From assembly GCA_963729275.1 (NCBI GenBank), contig CAVSNH010000004.1:496001-560000 (forward strand): a stretch of 64,000 bases of DNA. The letters are read 5' to 3'. Positions 26,086-34,877 of this stretch are shown one piece after another. Under the pieces are notes generated by a model. The model was given only the letters and a program-made list of their open reading frames with translations, searched no databases and was not told where the DNA came from. Source of the stretch: CAVSNH01 sp963729275. Lineage in GTDB: Bacteria > Actinomycetota > Acidimicrobiia > Acidimicrobiales > RAAP-2. Positions within the stretch are counted from its first letter, which is position 1; each line of letters starts with the position of its first letter. Made by a program: the position numbers and the translations under genes.

Positions 26086-26390
26086 GGTGCGTCGCCGAGG
26101 ATGGGCGGCACCCGGAACCGGTGGTCCTCGACGTCAGGGGCGGCGGCCAGCACCTCGTCACGCGACAGGCTGGGAACGGCTTCGTCCTCACGCACCACGT
26201 TGGTGACGGCCATGGCGTGAGCCGTCGGCTCCACTCCGGTCAGGTCGAGGGAGGCCACGTCCTCGGCATGGTCGAGCACCTGGGCCAGCTGCTCGGTGAA
26301 GTGGTCGAGCTCGTCGTCGGTCAGGGCCAGCCGGGCCAGGGCGGCCACATGGGCCACGTCGGCCCGGCTCAGGCGGGGGCGGTCCGCCAT
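26082..26390 (-). CDS. gatC: Asp-tRNA(Asn)/Glu-tRNA(Gln) amidotransferase subunit C
   Basis: A 102-residue protein with the standard GatC opening LSRADVAHVAALARLALTDDE and the later pattern HAEDVASLDLTGVEPTAHA. GatC wraps the GatA-GatB interface and helps folding. The ATG overlaps the stop of the upstream hydrolase as TGATG. The C-terminal segment VPSLSRDEVLAAAPDVEDHRF matches the usual GatC end. Confidence 0.97.
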   Translation of the reverse strand: MADRPRLSRADVAHVAALARLALTDDELDHFTEQLAQVLDHAEDVASLDLTGVEPTAHAMAVTNVVREDEAVPSLSRDEVLAAAPDVEDHRFRVPPILGDAP

Positions 26391-27163
26391 CAGGTCGCCG
26401 CCTTCCCGGGACCTCCCATCACCTCGCCACAGAACGACACCACCCGGTCCTCGATGACCGGCGCGTCCCAGTCCAGGGTGGCCACGTGGTAGCTGCGCTC
26501 GAGGAAGACCCGATCGAGTGGGCCACCCACCGAGGTGGCCAGCACGTCTCCCGAGACCGGCTCGACGACATGGTCCTGGGGGCTCGAAAAGAGGAGGACG
26601 GGGCAGCGGATCTCACCGAGGAGCGGGAACAATTCGTCGACCCCCTCGAAGAAGGAGAGGGCGGACCGCAACGGCGCCCCGTCGTAGGCGTACTCGGAGG
26701 AACCCTCCTTGGCGATGTCCGACCCGATGCCGGGAGCGACCTCGGTGCCGGCTTCGAGCAGGGATCGCACCCCACTGCGGAACTCGTCGTTCGGCGGGTC
26801 GATCATGGGGTTGATCACGGCGATGCCGGCAATCTCGGGGTGGTGGGCGGCCAGGACGCAGGACAGCGTCCCGCCCATGGAGAGGCCGGACACCACCACC
26901 CGCTCACAACGCTCGGCCAGGGTCAGATAGGCGCCTTCTGCCGCGTCGCGCCAATCGTCCCACCGAGTCGGCACCATGTCCTCGAGCGCCGTGCCATGGC
27001 CGGGGAGGAGGGGCAGGTCGACGGTGTAGCCGGCGCGGGCAACGGCCTCGGCCAGCGGGCGCATGGATTGGGGGTTGCCGGTGAAGCCGTGGAGCACGAG
27101 GACCCCGTGGGGACCGCCGTCGGCCGACCACGGCTCGGCGCCAGGAAGGATGGGTGCAGGCAC
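26390..27163 (-). CDS. Alpha/beta hydrolase (carboxylesterase/lipase-like)
   Basis: A 257-residue serine hydrolase without a signal peptide. The oxyanion segment VLVLHGFTGNP, nucleophile elbow GLSMGG, acid in FSSPQDHVVEP and catalytic His in RSYHVATLDWD are all in order, matching the Est30/monoacylglycerol-lipase group. It starts with GTG. Its stop overlaps the gatC start (TGATG), so it heads the gat operon. Linkage to gatCAB is probably organisational, not functional. Confidence 0.87.
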   Translation of the reverse strand: MPAPILPGAEPWSADGGPHGVLVLHGFTGNPQSMRPLAEAVARAGYTVDLPLLPGHGTALEDMVPTRWDDWRDAAEGAYLTLAERCERVVVSGLSMGGTLSCVLAAHHPEIAGIAVINPMIDPPNDEFRSGVRSLLEAGTEVAPGIGSDIAKEGSSEYAYDGAPLRSALSFFEGVDELFPLLGEIRCPVLLFSSPQDHVVEPVSGDVLATSVGGPLDRVFLERSYHVATLDWDAPVIEDRVVSFCGEVMGGPGKAAT

Positions 27164-27318
27164 GCGGCGGATGCTAGCGCCGGCGCCTTGATCCCTGTCC
27201 TGTCCGGACGCGGCCGCCGCCCGGCACCGTCGGTCGCTCGGGACCGGCCGGGGGGCGCCGAAGTGGCCCGACTAATGTGTCGCCACCTGTCCGGCGACCG
27301 ACGAGGAGCATTCGAGCG

Positions 27319-27726
27319 ATGGCCACCTATGAGTTCCTCAGCGACGACTGGCTGGCCGAGGCTCGGTCCATCCGGGCGGAGTTCGAAGGCAAGGGCGCGG
27401 CCATCGAGCACTCCATCCGCATGAACCTCGTCGTCAACGAGGTCCCCTTCGGTGACGGCGCCATCGGCGCCCATGTCGACACCAGCTCGGGCAGCCTGGT
27501 GCTCGACATCGGCCACATCGAGCCGGTCGACCTCACGGTCACCATCGACTACCCGGTGGCCAAGGCCATCCTCGTCGAGGGCGATCCCAACGCCGGCTTC
27601 CAGGCCTTCATGCAGGGGAAGATCAAGGTGGAGGGCGACATCTCGAAACTGATGGCCCTCCAGACGATCACCCCCGACCCGGTCGCCGCCGAGATCGGCG
27701 CCCGCGTCCAGGCCATGACCGCCTGA
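27319..27726 (+). CDS. SCP2 sterol-binding-domain protein
   Basis: The ATG at 27319 gives 135 residues. The end of the domain, FMQGKIKVEGDISKLMALQ, is the characteristic SCP2 motif, preceded by alternating strands that form a hydrophobic lipid-binding tunnel. Such small single-domain proteins bind sterols, fatty acyl-CoA or other lipids in the cytoplasm. It is divergent from the hydrolase across 155 bases and convergent with the VapC-like gene. The ligand cannot be inferred. Confidence 0.85.
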   Translation: MATYEFLSDDWLAEARSIRAEFEGKGAAIEHSIRMNLVVNEVPFGDGAIGAHVDTSSGSLVLDIGHIEPVDLTVTIDYPVAKAILVEGDPNAGFQAFMQGKIKVEGDISKLMALQTITPDPVAAEIGARVQAMTA

Positions 27727-27758
27727 GTCGACACACGCTGGGTCAGACGTCGCTTCGG

Positions 27759-28154
27759 TCAAACACCGACGACTCGGATCAGGGCCTCGAGCCCGACGAA
27801 ATCGTGCGGATTTCGCGTGTAGAGATCGACGTCGTTGGCAAGGGTCGTGGCGGCAATGAGAAGGTCTGCGACGCGGCCTCGATGCGAACGGCCGCTGTCG
27901 CTGATGGCGGCGACGACCTCCCCGAAGCAGCGAGCGGCGGCGGCGTCGAAGGGGATCGGGTCAAAGGCCGCCTCGAGCTGCTGAAGCCGGGCTTGACGGC
28001 GCGCACCCTCGACGCGACTCGATGCCAGATGAGGCCCGGCGGCGAGCTCGGCGAAGGTGATGGCGCTGACGGCAGCCTCGTCCGGGAGGGCGGCGACGAC
28101 AGCTGCATCATCCCAACCGATGACCACGGAAGTGTCGAGCAAGCCGACCGGCAC
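27759..28154 (-). CDS. VapC-like PIN-domain toxin
   Basis: A 131-residue PIN-domain ribonuclease. Acidic residues of the metal site are seen in GLLDTSVVIGWDD (first Asp), ITFAELAAG (Glu), and VADLLIAATTL (Asp), with a closing TRNPHDF. Toxins of this family cleave tRNA or rRNA when freed from antitoxin. The GTG start overlaps the antitoxin stop as TAGTG, so the two are translationally coupled. It is convergent with the SCP2-domain gene. Confidence 0.9.
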   Translation of the reverse strand: MPVGLLDTSVVIGWDDAAVVAALPDEAAVSAITFAELAAGPHLASSRVEGARRQARLQQLEAAFDPIPFDAAAARCFGEVVAAISDSGRSHRGRVADLLIAATTLANDVDLYTRNPHDFVGLEALIRVVGV

Positions 28155-28402
28155 TACAGACCTTGATCGATCACGCGGTCGAGGTCGGCCCGGAACTCCT
28201 GGCCATCGACATGAGGTCCGGTGGCGGCCAGGGCGGTGAGCTCCGACTTCGGGACAAGGCGCCGTCGTCCGCTCCGGAAGGGTCGGATCTCGGCCACGGG
28301 CACCCCATTTCTCGTCACCACGAATGTCTGTCCCGAGGCAACCGCCTCGATCACCCTGGCATTGTCGTTTCGCAGCTCTCTTTGGGGGATCGTCCTACTC
28401 AT
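28154..28402 (-). CDS. Antitoxin of the Phd/YefM or VapB type
   Basis: An 82-residue protein from ATG 28402. The N-terminal MSRTIPQRELRNDNARVIEA and the strand GQTFVVTRNGVPVAEI form the DNA-binding and dimer part of Phd/YefM antitoxins, and the C-terminal part (EFRADLDRVIDQGL) would wrap the toxin. No Shine-Dalgarno sequence precedes the ATG, while a TACAAT box ends six bases before it, which fits a leaderless mRNA. An inverted repeat upstream is the likely site of autorepression by the antitoxin-toxin complex. Confidence 0.9.
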   Translation of the reverse strand: MSRTIPQRELRNDNARVIEAVASGQTFVVTRNGVPVAEIRPFRSGRRRLVPKSELTALAATGPHVDGQEFRADLDRVIDQGL

Positions 28403-28409
28403 AGAGGTA

Positions 28410-28440
28410 TTGTAGCTCAGAGTGCTACGATCAGCTACAA
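28410..28440 (-). promoter_or_regulatory. Inverted-repeat operator and -10 box of the toxin-antitoxin pair
   Basis: TTGTAGCT (28410-28417) and AGCTACAA (28433-28440) are perfect inverted arms; an extra GCTAC at 28424-28428 pairs with GTAGC at 28412-28416. Read on the minus strand, TACAAT at 28413-28408, next to the antitoxin start, matches the -10 consensus at five of six bases. The -10 box lies inside the repeat, so bound repressor would block polymerase. Operator function is inferred from position and symmetry. Confidence 0.65.
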
Positions 28441-28467
28441 CGCCGCACCGAGGACCCCGGAGCCCGC

Positions 28468-29232
28468 TCAGCCCCAGCTGCGAGCCCGCCAGACCTCCTC
28501 GGCCGGCCACCGCCGGGCCCACTCGGGCGTGACAAACGGGTAAGGCGTCGTCGCTCCCTCCTCTGGGCGGAGCTCGAGCAGGTCCTCGATCTGGAACCCG
28601 TTGACCCGCAGCAGTCGGATCCAGTGGCCGTGGCTCAGGTGGAACTCGACCTCTTCGTCGTCTGGCCACACGAAGCGCCCCATGCCGAACTGCTCACGCA
28701 GCAGTCGATCGGTGGCCACCCCGTCGTCATCAGGGACGCACAGCACAAGCAGCGTGCTCGTCCCGAGGAAGATGAGTTCCCCACCCGGCCGCAAGAGGCG
28801 GGCCGCTTCCGGGATCCAGGCCTCGGCGTCGGCCCAGATAGCCGCCCCGTACTCGCTGATGACGAGGTCGAACGAGGCACTTCGGAGCGGGACCTGCTCG
28901 CCGGCCGCCCGCACCAAGGAGAAGCTCGGCCCGATCTGCTCCTGGCATTGGCGGGCGATGGCCAGCTGCCCCGGGGTCGGATCGACGCCGATCGGGCGAG
29001 CCCCCCGCTGGGCCAGCCACGCCGAGACGTAGCCCGTCCCGCACCCGATCTCGACGACGTCGAGGTCGTCCACGCGCTCCGGCAGGATCCGAGCGACCCC
29101 CTCGGAGATGCCGAAGACGCCCCACGTCGGCTCCGGTGCAACCCATTGGCGTGCGGCCACATCCAGCTGGTCCGGGTGCCGTCGCTCCCACGAGGCGACG
29201 TTGGCAACGACGTGGGGAGGCGTCCCGGCCAT
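28468..29232 (-). CDS. Class I SAM-dependent methyltransferase
   Basis: A 254-residue methyltransferase. Motif I reads VVEIGCGTGYVSAWLAQRGA, followed by the acidic strand end IGVDPTPGQLAIARQC and a motif near FDLVISEYGAAIWAD. A tail segment EGATTPYPFVTPEWARRWPAEEVWRARSWG (given here by its start EGATTPYPF and its Trp-rich end) completes it. The type resembles the small-molecule methyltransferases of the UbiE/Methyltransf_11 group. No substrate clue is available; the gene lies next to, but probably not in an operon with, the toxin-antitoxin pair. Confidence 0.84.
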   Translation of the reverse strand: MAGTPPHVVANVASWERRHPDQLDVAARQWVAPEPTWGVFGISEGVARILPERVDDLDVVEIGCGTGYVSAWLAQRGARPIGVDPTPGQLAIARQCQEQIGPSFSLVRAAGEQVPLRSASFDLVISEYGAAIWADAEAWIPEAARLLRPGGELIFLGTSTLLVLCVPDDDGVATDRLLREQFGMGRFVWPDDEEVEFHLSHGHWIRLLRVNGFQIEDLLELRPEEGATTPYPFVTPEWARRWPAEEVWRARSWG

Positions 29233-29309
29233 GGCGGCCTCAGCCGGCCGGCTCCGACCAGGCGGACGACCGGCCGTGCCCAGCAGGGTTGGCGCCCATG
29301 GTCAAGCGA

Positions 29310-30767
29310 TCAGGGGAGCTCAGCGAGCGGCGGCGGCTGGTAGCCGCCGCTGAGCTCCTCGAGGCGGCGGGCCATCGACATGGACGTCCGGTCGCCGAGG
29401 AAGGAACCGACGACCTGGATGCCCACAGGAAGCCCGCTCGCCGTCCGGCCCACGGGCACCACGGTCGACGGCAGGTAGGCCACGCCGATCAGGCCCGGCC
29501 ACTGGATCAAATCGTTGGCCGGCCGCGTGAGGCGGTTGACGGTCATCGTCCGGCTGAGCAGGTCCTCGTCGGACAGGGGCAGGGCGGCGACCGGAACGAC
29601 GGGACACAGCAACGCGTCGTGGTCGGCGAACCAGGTGGACCACTGGCGCCGAAGTCGCTCCCGTCGCTCGTCGAAATGGATCCAATCGCGATGGCGAATC
29701 ACCGTGCCCCGGCCCATCTCGATCAGCGGATCCTCGCCCTCCGTGACGGGGACGGCGTCGACCTGCCGGGCGAGGTCCCAAATGTCGTCGGAGAGCCCGG
29801 ACGAGACGGCCGAGGAGAGGAGGGCGTGGAACACGCTCATCGATTCCCCGAAATCGACCGGGCGTGATCCGGCGTCGATCGTCGTACCGTCGGCCTCCAG
29901 CAGGCGAGCGGCGGCTTCGAGAACGGTGGCGACCTCGGCATCGACAGGGCAGCCGTCGTCATCGAGCCAGAGGCCGACCCTCCTCCCCGGCCGGGGGGAC
30001 GGGAGTTCGAGGCGCCAGCCGGCAGCGCGGTGTTCGTCGGCGCCGGCGAGAACGCCCAGTAACAGATCGAGATCGGCGACGCGGCGCGCCAACGGCCCGA
30101 CCACGTTGATGTCCGCTTCGGTCGATCCACCGCCGGCGTAGTCGAGATAGCCCCGGGACGGCACGATCCCGAAGCTCGGCTTGTGTCCGCAGATCCCAGT
30201 GAAGTGGGCGGGCATGCGAATGGAACCACCGATGTCGGTACCGATCTCGAAGGCCGAGAAGCCGCACGCCACCGAGACGGCCGGTCCTCCGGACGAGCCG
30301 CCCGGTGACCGGGAGTCGTCCCACGGGTTGCGTGTGATACCGAACAGCTCGTTGTGGGTCTGGCTGTCCCCGGACCATTTGGGCACGTTGGTCTTGCCGA
30401 AGACGATCGCCCCCGCGGCTTTGACCCGAGCCACCGCCGGCGCGTCCTCCGTCGGCACGTGGTCGCGGAGCTCGGTTGCTCCCCCCGTCGAGCGCATCCC
30501 CTCCGTCTCCAGCGCGTCCTTGACGGTGATGGGCAAACCGTGGAGCGGCCCCAGATCGTCGCCACGCGCCACCGCCTCGTCGGCCGCCGACGCGGCACGA
30601 TGAGCCCTCTCGGGATCCAAGGTCACCACCGCGTTGAGCCGCGGGTTGGCGGCATCGATCCTGGTCAGATACAGCTCGAGCAGTTCCCGGCTGCTGACGT
30701 CCTTGGCCCGGATGGCCTTGGCCAGCTCTCCCGCACCCTGCTGCCACAGTTCGGTCACGTTCGACAC
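29310..30767 (-). CDS. Amidase-signature family amidase
   Basis: A 485-residue amidase. The Ser-cisSer-Lys triad is Lys83 (ITVKDALE), Ser158 (SPGGSSGGPAVS) and Ser182 (DIGGSIRMPA). It differs from GatA in its C-terminal half and is not linked to gatBC, so it should be a general amidase acting on small amides or peptides. The GTG at 30767 is very close to GGGAG; an in-frame GTG at 30758 has better spacing and is an alternative start. It precedes an MFS transporter by 25 bases in the direction of transcription, as part of a run of same-strand genes. Confidence 0.9.
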   Translation of the reverse strand: MSNVTELWQQGAGELAKAIRAKDVSSRELLELYLTRIDAANPRLNAVVTLDPERAHRAASAADEAVARGDDLGPLHGLPITVKDALETEGMRSTGGATELRDHVPTEDAPAVARVKAAGAIVFGKTNVPKWSGDSQTHNELFGITRNPWDDSRSPGGSSGGPAVSVACGFSAFEIGTDIGGSIRMPAHFTGICGHKPSFGIVPSRGYLDYAGGGSTEADINVVGPLARRVADLDLLLGVLAGADEHRAAGWRLELPSPRPGRRVGLWLDDDGCPVDAEVATVLEAAARLLEADGTTIDAGSRPVDFGESMSVFHALLSSAVSSGLSDDIWDLARQVDAVPVTEGEDPLIEMGRGTVIRHRDWIHFDERRERLRRQWSTWFADHDALLCPVVPVAALPLSDEDLLSRTMTVNRLTRPANDLIQWPGLIGVAYLPSTVVPVGRTASGLPVGIQVVGSFLGDRTSMSMARRLEELSGGYQPPPLAELP

Positions 30768-30792
30768 TCCCGTTCTCGGCCCGCCCGACCGA

Positions 30793-32421
30793 TCAGCCCG
30801 CCGCCGACTCGACGGGCACGGCCATCTTCTCGCGCCGACCCCGCGGCGTGTTGCGGATGCAGAGCCCGCAGACGCCGGACAGAGCCGCGACCACCGCCCC
30901 GACGGCGAAGGCGCGATGGAAGTCGGACAGGCTGCCGGCGCCGCCGCCCGCCGTCGCCTGCACGGTCACCATGACCTGGATGCCGGCCACGATGCCGATC
31001 TGGGCGATCAGCTGCTGGGCCGCGCTCATGACGCCGAGCTCGTCGGCACCGAACTCGTTGGAGGCGGACGACGTCGCCGACGGCGTGGACAGCCCGTTGC
31101 CCACGCCGGAGAGGGCGAGGGCCACGACGATCACGACCAGAGGGGGGTTGGCGCCGAGCTGGGTGAAGACGACCATCGAGGCCACGAGGGCCACGGCGCC
31201 GGCGACCACCGAGACGCGCTCCCCCACTCGCACGGCGGCGTAGCCGGCAGCCGGAGCCACCAGCGAGAAGAGGAGGGGTCGGGCGGTCGAGACGAGCCCG
31301 GCCGCCGTTTCGCTGTAGCCGTAGACCCGCTCCATGAGGATGGGGAAGAGGAAGAACCCGCCCATGTAGGCGAAGTTGACCGACGCCCGGGCGCCGACCG
31401 GGAAGACGAAGTTGCGGCGACGGAAGTAGCGGAGGGGGATGAGCGGCTTGTCCGTGTGCCGTTCTTGAACGACGAAGCCCACCCCGAAGGCGGCGCTGGC
31501 CGCGAACAGCCCGAAGGTACGAGGGTCGGCGAAACCCCACGACGGCGCCTGGTTGAGGGCGAGCAGCCCGCTCGTCACCGCCGCCGAGAGGGTGAGCGAG
31601 CCCAGCCAGTCGAGTTCGGACCAAGGACGCGACCGGCGGTGGCGGTGGGCTTTCGCCTCCTTCGCCTCCTTCGCCTGCTGGCCGGCCGGGAGGACGATGA
31701 CGGCCAGGACGGCGGCCGCGGCCATGAGCGGGAGCTCACCCCAGAACAGGGCCCTCCAACCGAGGTACTGGATGACCGGGGCCCCGATGGTCACCCCCAG
31801 CACCGGGCCCCCGGCCCCGACGAGGGCCCACCACCCCATGGCCTTGACCCGGTCCTCGTGCGAGAAGACCTGGAGCATGAGGGCCATCGAGGCGGCGCCG
31901 GTGGCCGCGCCCTGCACGCCGTCGAAGAAGCGGGCGGCGATGAGGACGCCGGCGGTGGGGGCCGAGGCGGTGAGGACGACGCTGACGGCGGCTCCGGCCA
32001 GACCCCAAAGGTAGAGACGTCGGTAGCCGCGCAGGTCGCCGAGCTTGCCGAGGATGGGCGCGGCCACCCCGAAGGCCAGCAGGGGACCGGTCGACGTCCA
32101 GGTCAGGGTGGTCACCGACGTGTGCAGCTGGTGCGCCACCTGGGGCAGGGCGACCACGAAGACGGTGAAGGTGATGTTGACCGACAGCAGGCCGGCCAGC
32201 ACCGTCCAGAGAACCCACCACTGGTACCGGTCGGAGGCGGCCACCCGATGGTGAATGCGGTGGCGGATCAGGATGGGCCAAGGAACGACGATGCCGCCAT
32301 CGGCGCCAGCGCCGGCTCCGCTCAGGAGGGCCTCGGCGTCGGCGGCCTCGCCGGGCTCGAGGTCTTCTGTCTGCTCGGGGTCGGGTGCGGAGCTCGGATC
32401 CGAGCCCCGCGTGACCGTCAC
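30793..32421 (-). CDS. MFS transporter, DHA2-like (14 helices)
   Basis: A 542-residue major facilitator protein with about 14 hydrophobic segments, the count seen in the DHA2 drug:H+ antiporter branch. The motif-A-like loop GKLGDLRGYRRLYLWGL follows the second helix and motif C-like GVTIGAPVIQYLGWRALF lies in the fifth region. A short Lys/Glu/Ala repeat (QAKEAKEAKAHRHRR) sits in the central cytoplasmic loop. The start is one base past the stop of the SDR gene, so both are probably cotranscribed. Export of a drug-like or lipid compound is likely but not shown. Confidence 0.88.
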   Translation of the reverse strand: MTVTRGSDPSSAPDPEQTEDLEPGEAADAEALLSGAGAGADGGIVVPWPILIRHRIHHRVAASDRYQWWVLWTVLAGLLSVNITFTVFVVALPQVAHQLHTSVTTLTWTSTGPLLAFGVAAPILGKLGDLRGYRRLYLWGLAGAAVSVVLTASAPTAGVLIAARFFDGVQGAATGAASMALMLQVFSHEDRVKAMGWWALVGAGGPVLGVTIGAPVIQYLGWRALFWGELPLMAAAAVLAVIVLPAGQQAKEAKEAKAHRHRRSRPWSELDWLGSLTLSAAVTSGLLALNQAPSWGFADPRTFGLFAASAAFGVGFVVQERHTDKPLIPLRYFRRRNFVFPVGARASVNFAYMGGFFLFPILMERVYGYSETAAGLVSTARPLLFSLVAPAAGYAAVRVGERVSVVAGAVALVASMVVFTQLGANPPLVVIVVALALSGVGNGLSTPSATSSASNEFGADELGVMSAAQQLIAQIGIVAGIQVMVTVQATAGGGAGSLSDFHRAFAVGAVVAALSGVCGLCIRNTPRGRREKMAVPVESAAG

Positions 32422-32422
32422 C

Positions 32423-33301
32423 TCAGGCTCCGAGGCCTGGGAGTCGCTCGGCCAGCTCCTCGACGGTCCAACGACCGGGCTTCTCGATCCCCTCGGCCAT
32501 GGACCATGGCGCGAACAGGCGGACCTCGCCGCCCAGCACGAAGAAGACGCGACCGGTGAAGGCGCAGTCCGTCGTGCACAGGTACGCAGCCAGGGGGGCC
32601 ACGTTGGCCGGGTCCCAGCTGTCGAAGGCCGCCTCCTCGGCGGGAGGGGCCACGAGCTCGGCGAGACCGGGGCTCAGATAGGTCATGCGGGTGCGGGCCC
32701 CGGGGGCGATGGCGTTGACCCGCACGCCGTAGCGGGCAAGCTCGTGGGCGGCGATCACCGTGAAGGCGGCGATGCCGGCCTTGGCCGAGCCGTAGTTGCT
32801 CTGGCCGGGGTTGCCGATCAGGCCGGAGGTCGACGTCGTGTTCACCACGGCGCGCGGGACGGTCTCCCCGGCTTTGGCCCGTTCCCGCCAATAGGCGGCC
32901 ACGTGCCGGGTCGGGAGGAAGTGCCCCTTTAAATGGACGTTGACGACGCTGTCCCACTCCTCCTCGGACATGTTGAAGAGCATGCGGTCCCGAAGGATGC
33001 CGGCGTTGTTGACCAAGGCGTGCACGTCGCCGAAGGCCTCCCGGGCCACCTCGACAAGGGCGTGAGCGCCGTCCCAGTCGGTCACGTCGTCGGTGCTGGC
33101 CACGGCGCTCCCCCCCGAAGCGGCGATCTCGTCGACCACCTGCTGGGCGGTGGAGGCGTCCCCGGGGGCCCCGTCGACCGAGCCGCCGAGGTCGTTCACC
33201 ACCACGCTCGCCCCACAGGCGGCGAACAAGAGCGCGTGGGCACGTCCGATGCCCCGCCCGGCGCCGGTCACGATGACCACCCGGCCGTCCAGCGCACTCA
33301 T
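32423..33301 (-). CDS. SDR-family oxidoreductase (MFE-2-like)
   Basis: A 292-residue classical SDR. The cofactor loop TGAGRGIGRAHALLFAA (12-28) followed by VVVNDLGG is characteristic of 3-hydroxyacyl-CoA dehydrogenase domains related to peroxisomal multifunctional enzyme 2. NNAG, STSGLIGN with catalytic Ser, and YGSAK with Tyr/Lys are present. It probably oxidises a hydroxyacyl-CoA or hydroxysteroid substrate with NAD. An MFS transporter follows directly. The exact substrate is unknown. Confidence 0.88.
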   Translation of the reverse strand: MSALDGRVVIVTGAGRGIGRAHALLFAACGASVVVNDLGGSVDGAPGDASTAQQVVDEIAASGGSAVASTDDVTDWDGAHALVEVAREAFGDVHALVNNAGILRDRMLFNMSEEEWDSVVNVHLKGHFLPTRHVAAYWRERAKAGETVPRAVVNTTSTSGLIGNPGQSNYGSAKAGIAAFTVIAAHELARYGVRVNAIAPGARTRMTYLSPGLAELVAPPAEEAAFDSWDPANVAPLAAYLCTTDCAFTGRVFFVLGGEVRLFAPWSMAEGIEKPGRWTVEELAERLPGLGA

Positions 33302-33423
33302 CGCTCTTCTCCCCCGTTTCCAGACTCGCTCGGCTCCGTGGCCACCGAGCGTGGCGAAGCGGCGGCCGCCCCACGTTGGCAGGGGCTCCTGAGACGGTCA
33401 AGCCCGCTGGTGGGCTTTGGCCT

Positions 33424-34530
33424 TCAGGCCGGGATCAGGGGGACGGCCCGATCGGTCCGCCGACCGAGACCGCCTGAGGCGACGGCATCGGCCATCGAGC
33501 GGATGCGACGCCCGGGCCCGGCCAACACCAGGTACTCGGTGTTGCGGACATGGGACACCCGCCCGACTCGCTTTCCCGCCGGGTTGTGGATGCCGATCCT
33601 CGCCCCCACATAACGCGGCGAGTCGAAGGCCAGCACCTCGACCGCGCCGCGCCGGGCGCACATGTCACGGAGGGCGTCGAAGCCGAGCCATGACTCGTTG
33701 TTGTACGAGAGGACGAGGACATCGGCGTCGACGGCCGACACCACGTCAGCCAGGGCCCCAGGCATGGTCCGGCGACTGTTGAAGGGACTGCGACCGGTCG
33801 GGCTCCGCAGGTCCTCGCGCTTGGCGGCCACGCCGTAGGCCGGGGGGTCGTCCCAGGCCACCAGCGTCTCCCACACGTGGTAGTTGGCGTCGTAGCGGTG
33901 CTGGTTGTAGGGCGGGTCGAGGTAAGCGAGATCGACCGGCCCGACGGCGGCGGAGCCGGCCAGTCGGCAGGCGTCGCCCTGGAAGGCACGACCCGGTCCG
34001 GGCACGAGGTCGGGGACCCGGAGGACGAGCGGGCCGAAGGCCCGAGGCGCCCATTCCTTGAGGTAGGCCATCTGCAGGCCGGTCGTCGAGTCGACCCGGT
34101 CGGCCGCCTCGAGGAGGCTGGTCATGAGCACCGGCCAGAGGTCGGAGTCAGCGTGGTCGCGCTCGATGGCGGCTCGCACGGCGTCGATGCGGGCGCCGTT
34201 CTCGGGGCGGAAGTACCGCGCCCGCTCGCAGAAGGTCGTCGTCACGTAACCGGGACGCCCCGGCAACCGGTTGAGGCGTTCGACGGCCACGGCCGCCCGA
34301 TGGGCCAGACCCGGGTCGTCGGCCGGATCGGCGGCCACGTAGGTTCGGGCCAGCACGTGGGCACAGCGGGTGCTGTCGACGGCGGTCACGGCCAGGCCGG
34401 CGTGCTTCCAGGCCTGGGCCACGCGCGTCGTCCCGCAGAAAAGGTCGAGGCCGGTCTTCGCCCCCGAGGCCCGGGCCAGCAGGCCCAGGGCGGGGACGAG
34501 CCGCCGCTTGGAACCGAGGTACTTGATCAC
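33424..34530 (-). CDS. D12-type N6-adenine DNA methyltransferase (orphan)
   Basis: From GTG 34530 (GGAAAGG upstream) the product has 368 residues. It opens with IKYLGSKRRLVPAL, the FxGxG-like SAM loop reads LDLFCGTTRVAQAW (29-41), and the catalytic motif is LAYLDPPYNQHRYDANYH, a DPPY box as in Dam-like D12 enzymes. No restriction endonuclease or specificity subunit lies nearby, so this is an orphan methyltransferase with a possible regulatory or repair role. The start is 17 bases after a small HIT-like gene, suggesting an operon. Confidence 0.85.
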   Translation of the reverse strand: MIKYLGSKRRLVPALGLLARASGAKTGLDLFCGTTRVAQAWKHAGLAVTAVDSTRCAHVLARTYVAADPADDPGLAHRAAVAVERLNRLPGRPGYVTTTFCERARYFRPENGARIDAVRAAIERDHADSDLWPVLMTSLLEAADRVDSTTGLQMAYLKEWAPRAFGPLVLRVPDLVPGPGRAFQGDACRLAGSAAVGPVDLAYLDPPYNQHRYDANYHVWETLVAWDDPPAYGVAAKREDLRSPTGRSPFNSRRTMPGALADVVSAVDADVLVLSYNNESWLGFDALRDMCARRGAVEVLAFDSPRYVGARIGIHNPAGKRVGRVSHVRNTEYLVLAGPGRRIRSMADAVASGGLGRRTDRAVPLIPA

Positions 34531-34547
34531 CGCCCGCCTTTCCGCCG

Positions 34548-34856
34548 TCAGCGACGGCCGAACCGGCGCGACCACCAACCGGGGTCGCGGGCGTGGGCGT
34601 GGAAGTGATCGGGGATCTGGCGCATGACCCGATCGAAGGACCAGACACCGGTCCCCAGGCGCTCGTCGGCCACGCGGCCGAGCTCGCCCAGCATGTGGTC
34701 GACGACGTCGTCGGGCGGGTCCTTCCCGTGCTGTTTCCAAACCACCATGGGCACCAGGCACACCTCGCAGTCGGCCACCCAGCACGTCTCGTCCTCGTAG
34801 AACCACTCGGTGATGCGAGCGGCCTCGCACAGCTCGCACTCGGTAGGGACGGTCAC
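34548..34856 (-). CDS. Small Cys/His protein with HIT-like features
   Basis: A 102-residue protein that I cannot name with certainty. It has CELC (7-10), Cys25, Cys30 and Cys33, which could hold a zinc ion, then DEVC-type strands and near the C-terminus IPDHFHAHARDP, where His84, His86 and His88 make the H-x-H-x-H pattern of HIT nucleotide hydrolases. The N-terminal order (CxxC, then YEDETCWVAD, then a K-x-H-G turn) also recalls HIT proteins, but it is shorter than usual. It lies between the PASTA kinase and the DNA methyltransferase on the same strand. Confidence 0.7.
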   Translation of the reverse strand: MTVPTECELCEAARITEWFYEDETCWVADCEVCLVPMVVWKQHGKDPPDDVVDHMLGELGRVADERLGTGVWSFDRVMRQIPDHFHAHARDPGWWSRRFGRR

Positions 34857-34877
34857 GTCGTCGTTTGGGCCAGTGCC

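Noticed and set aside
30634..32559. A 641-codon plus-strand open frame opposite the MFS transporter
   Set aside because: The translation is a Gly/Asp/Glu/His/Arg-rich string typical of the antisense of membrane-protein codons, without ribosome site or motif.
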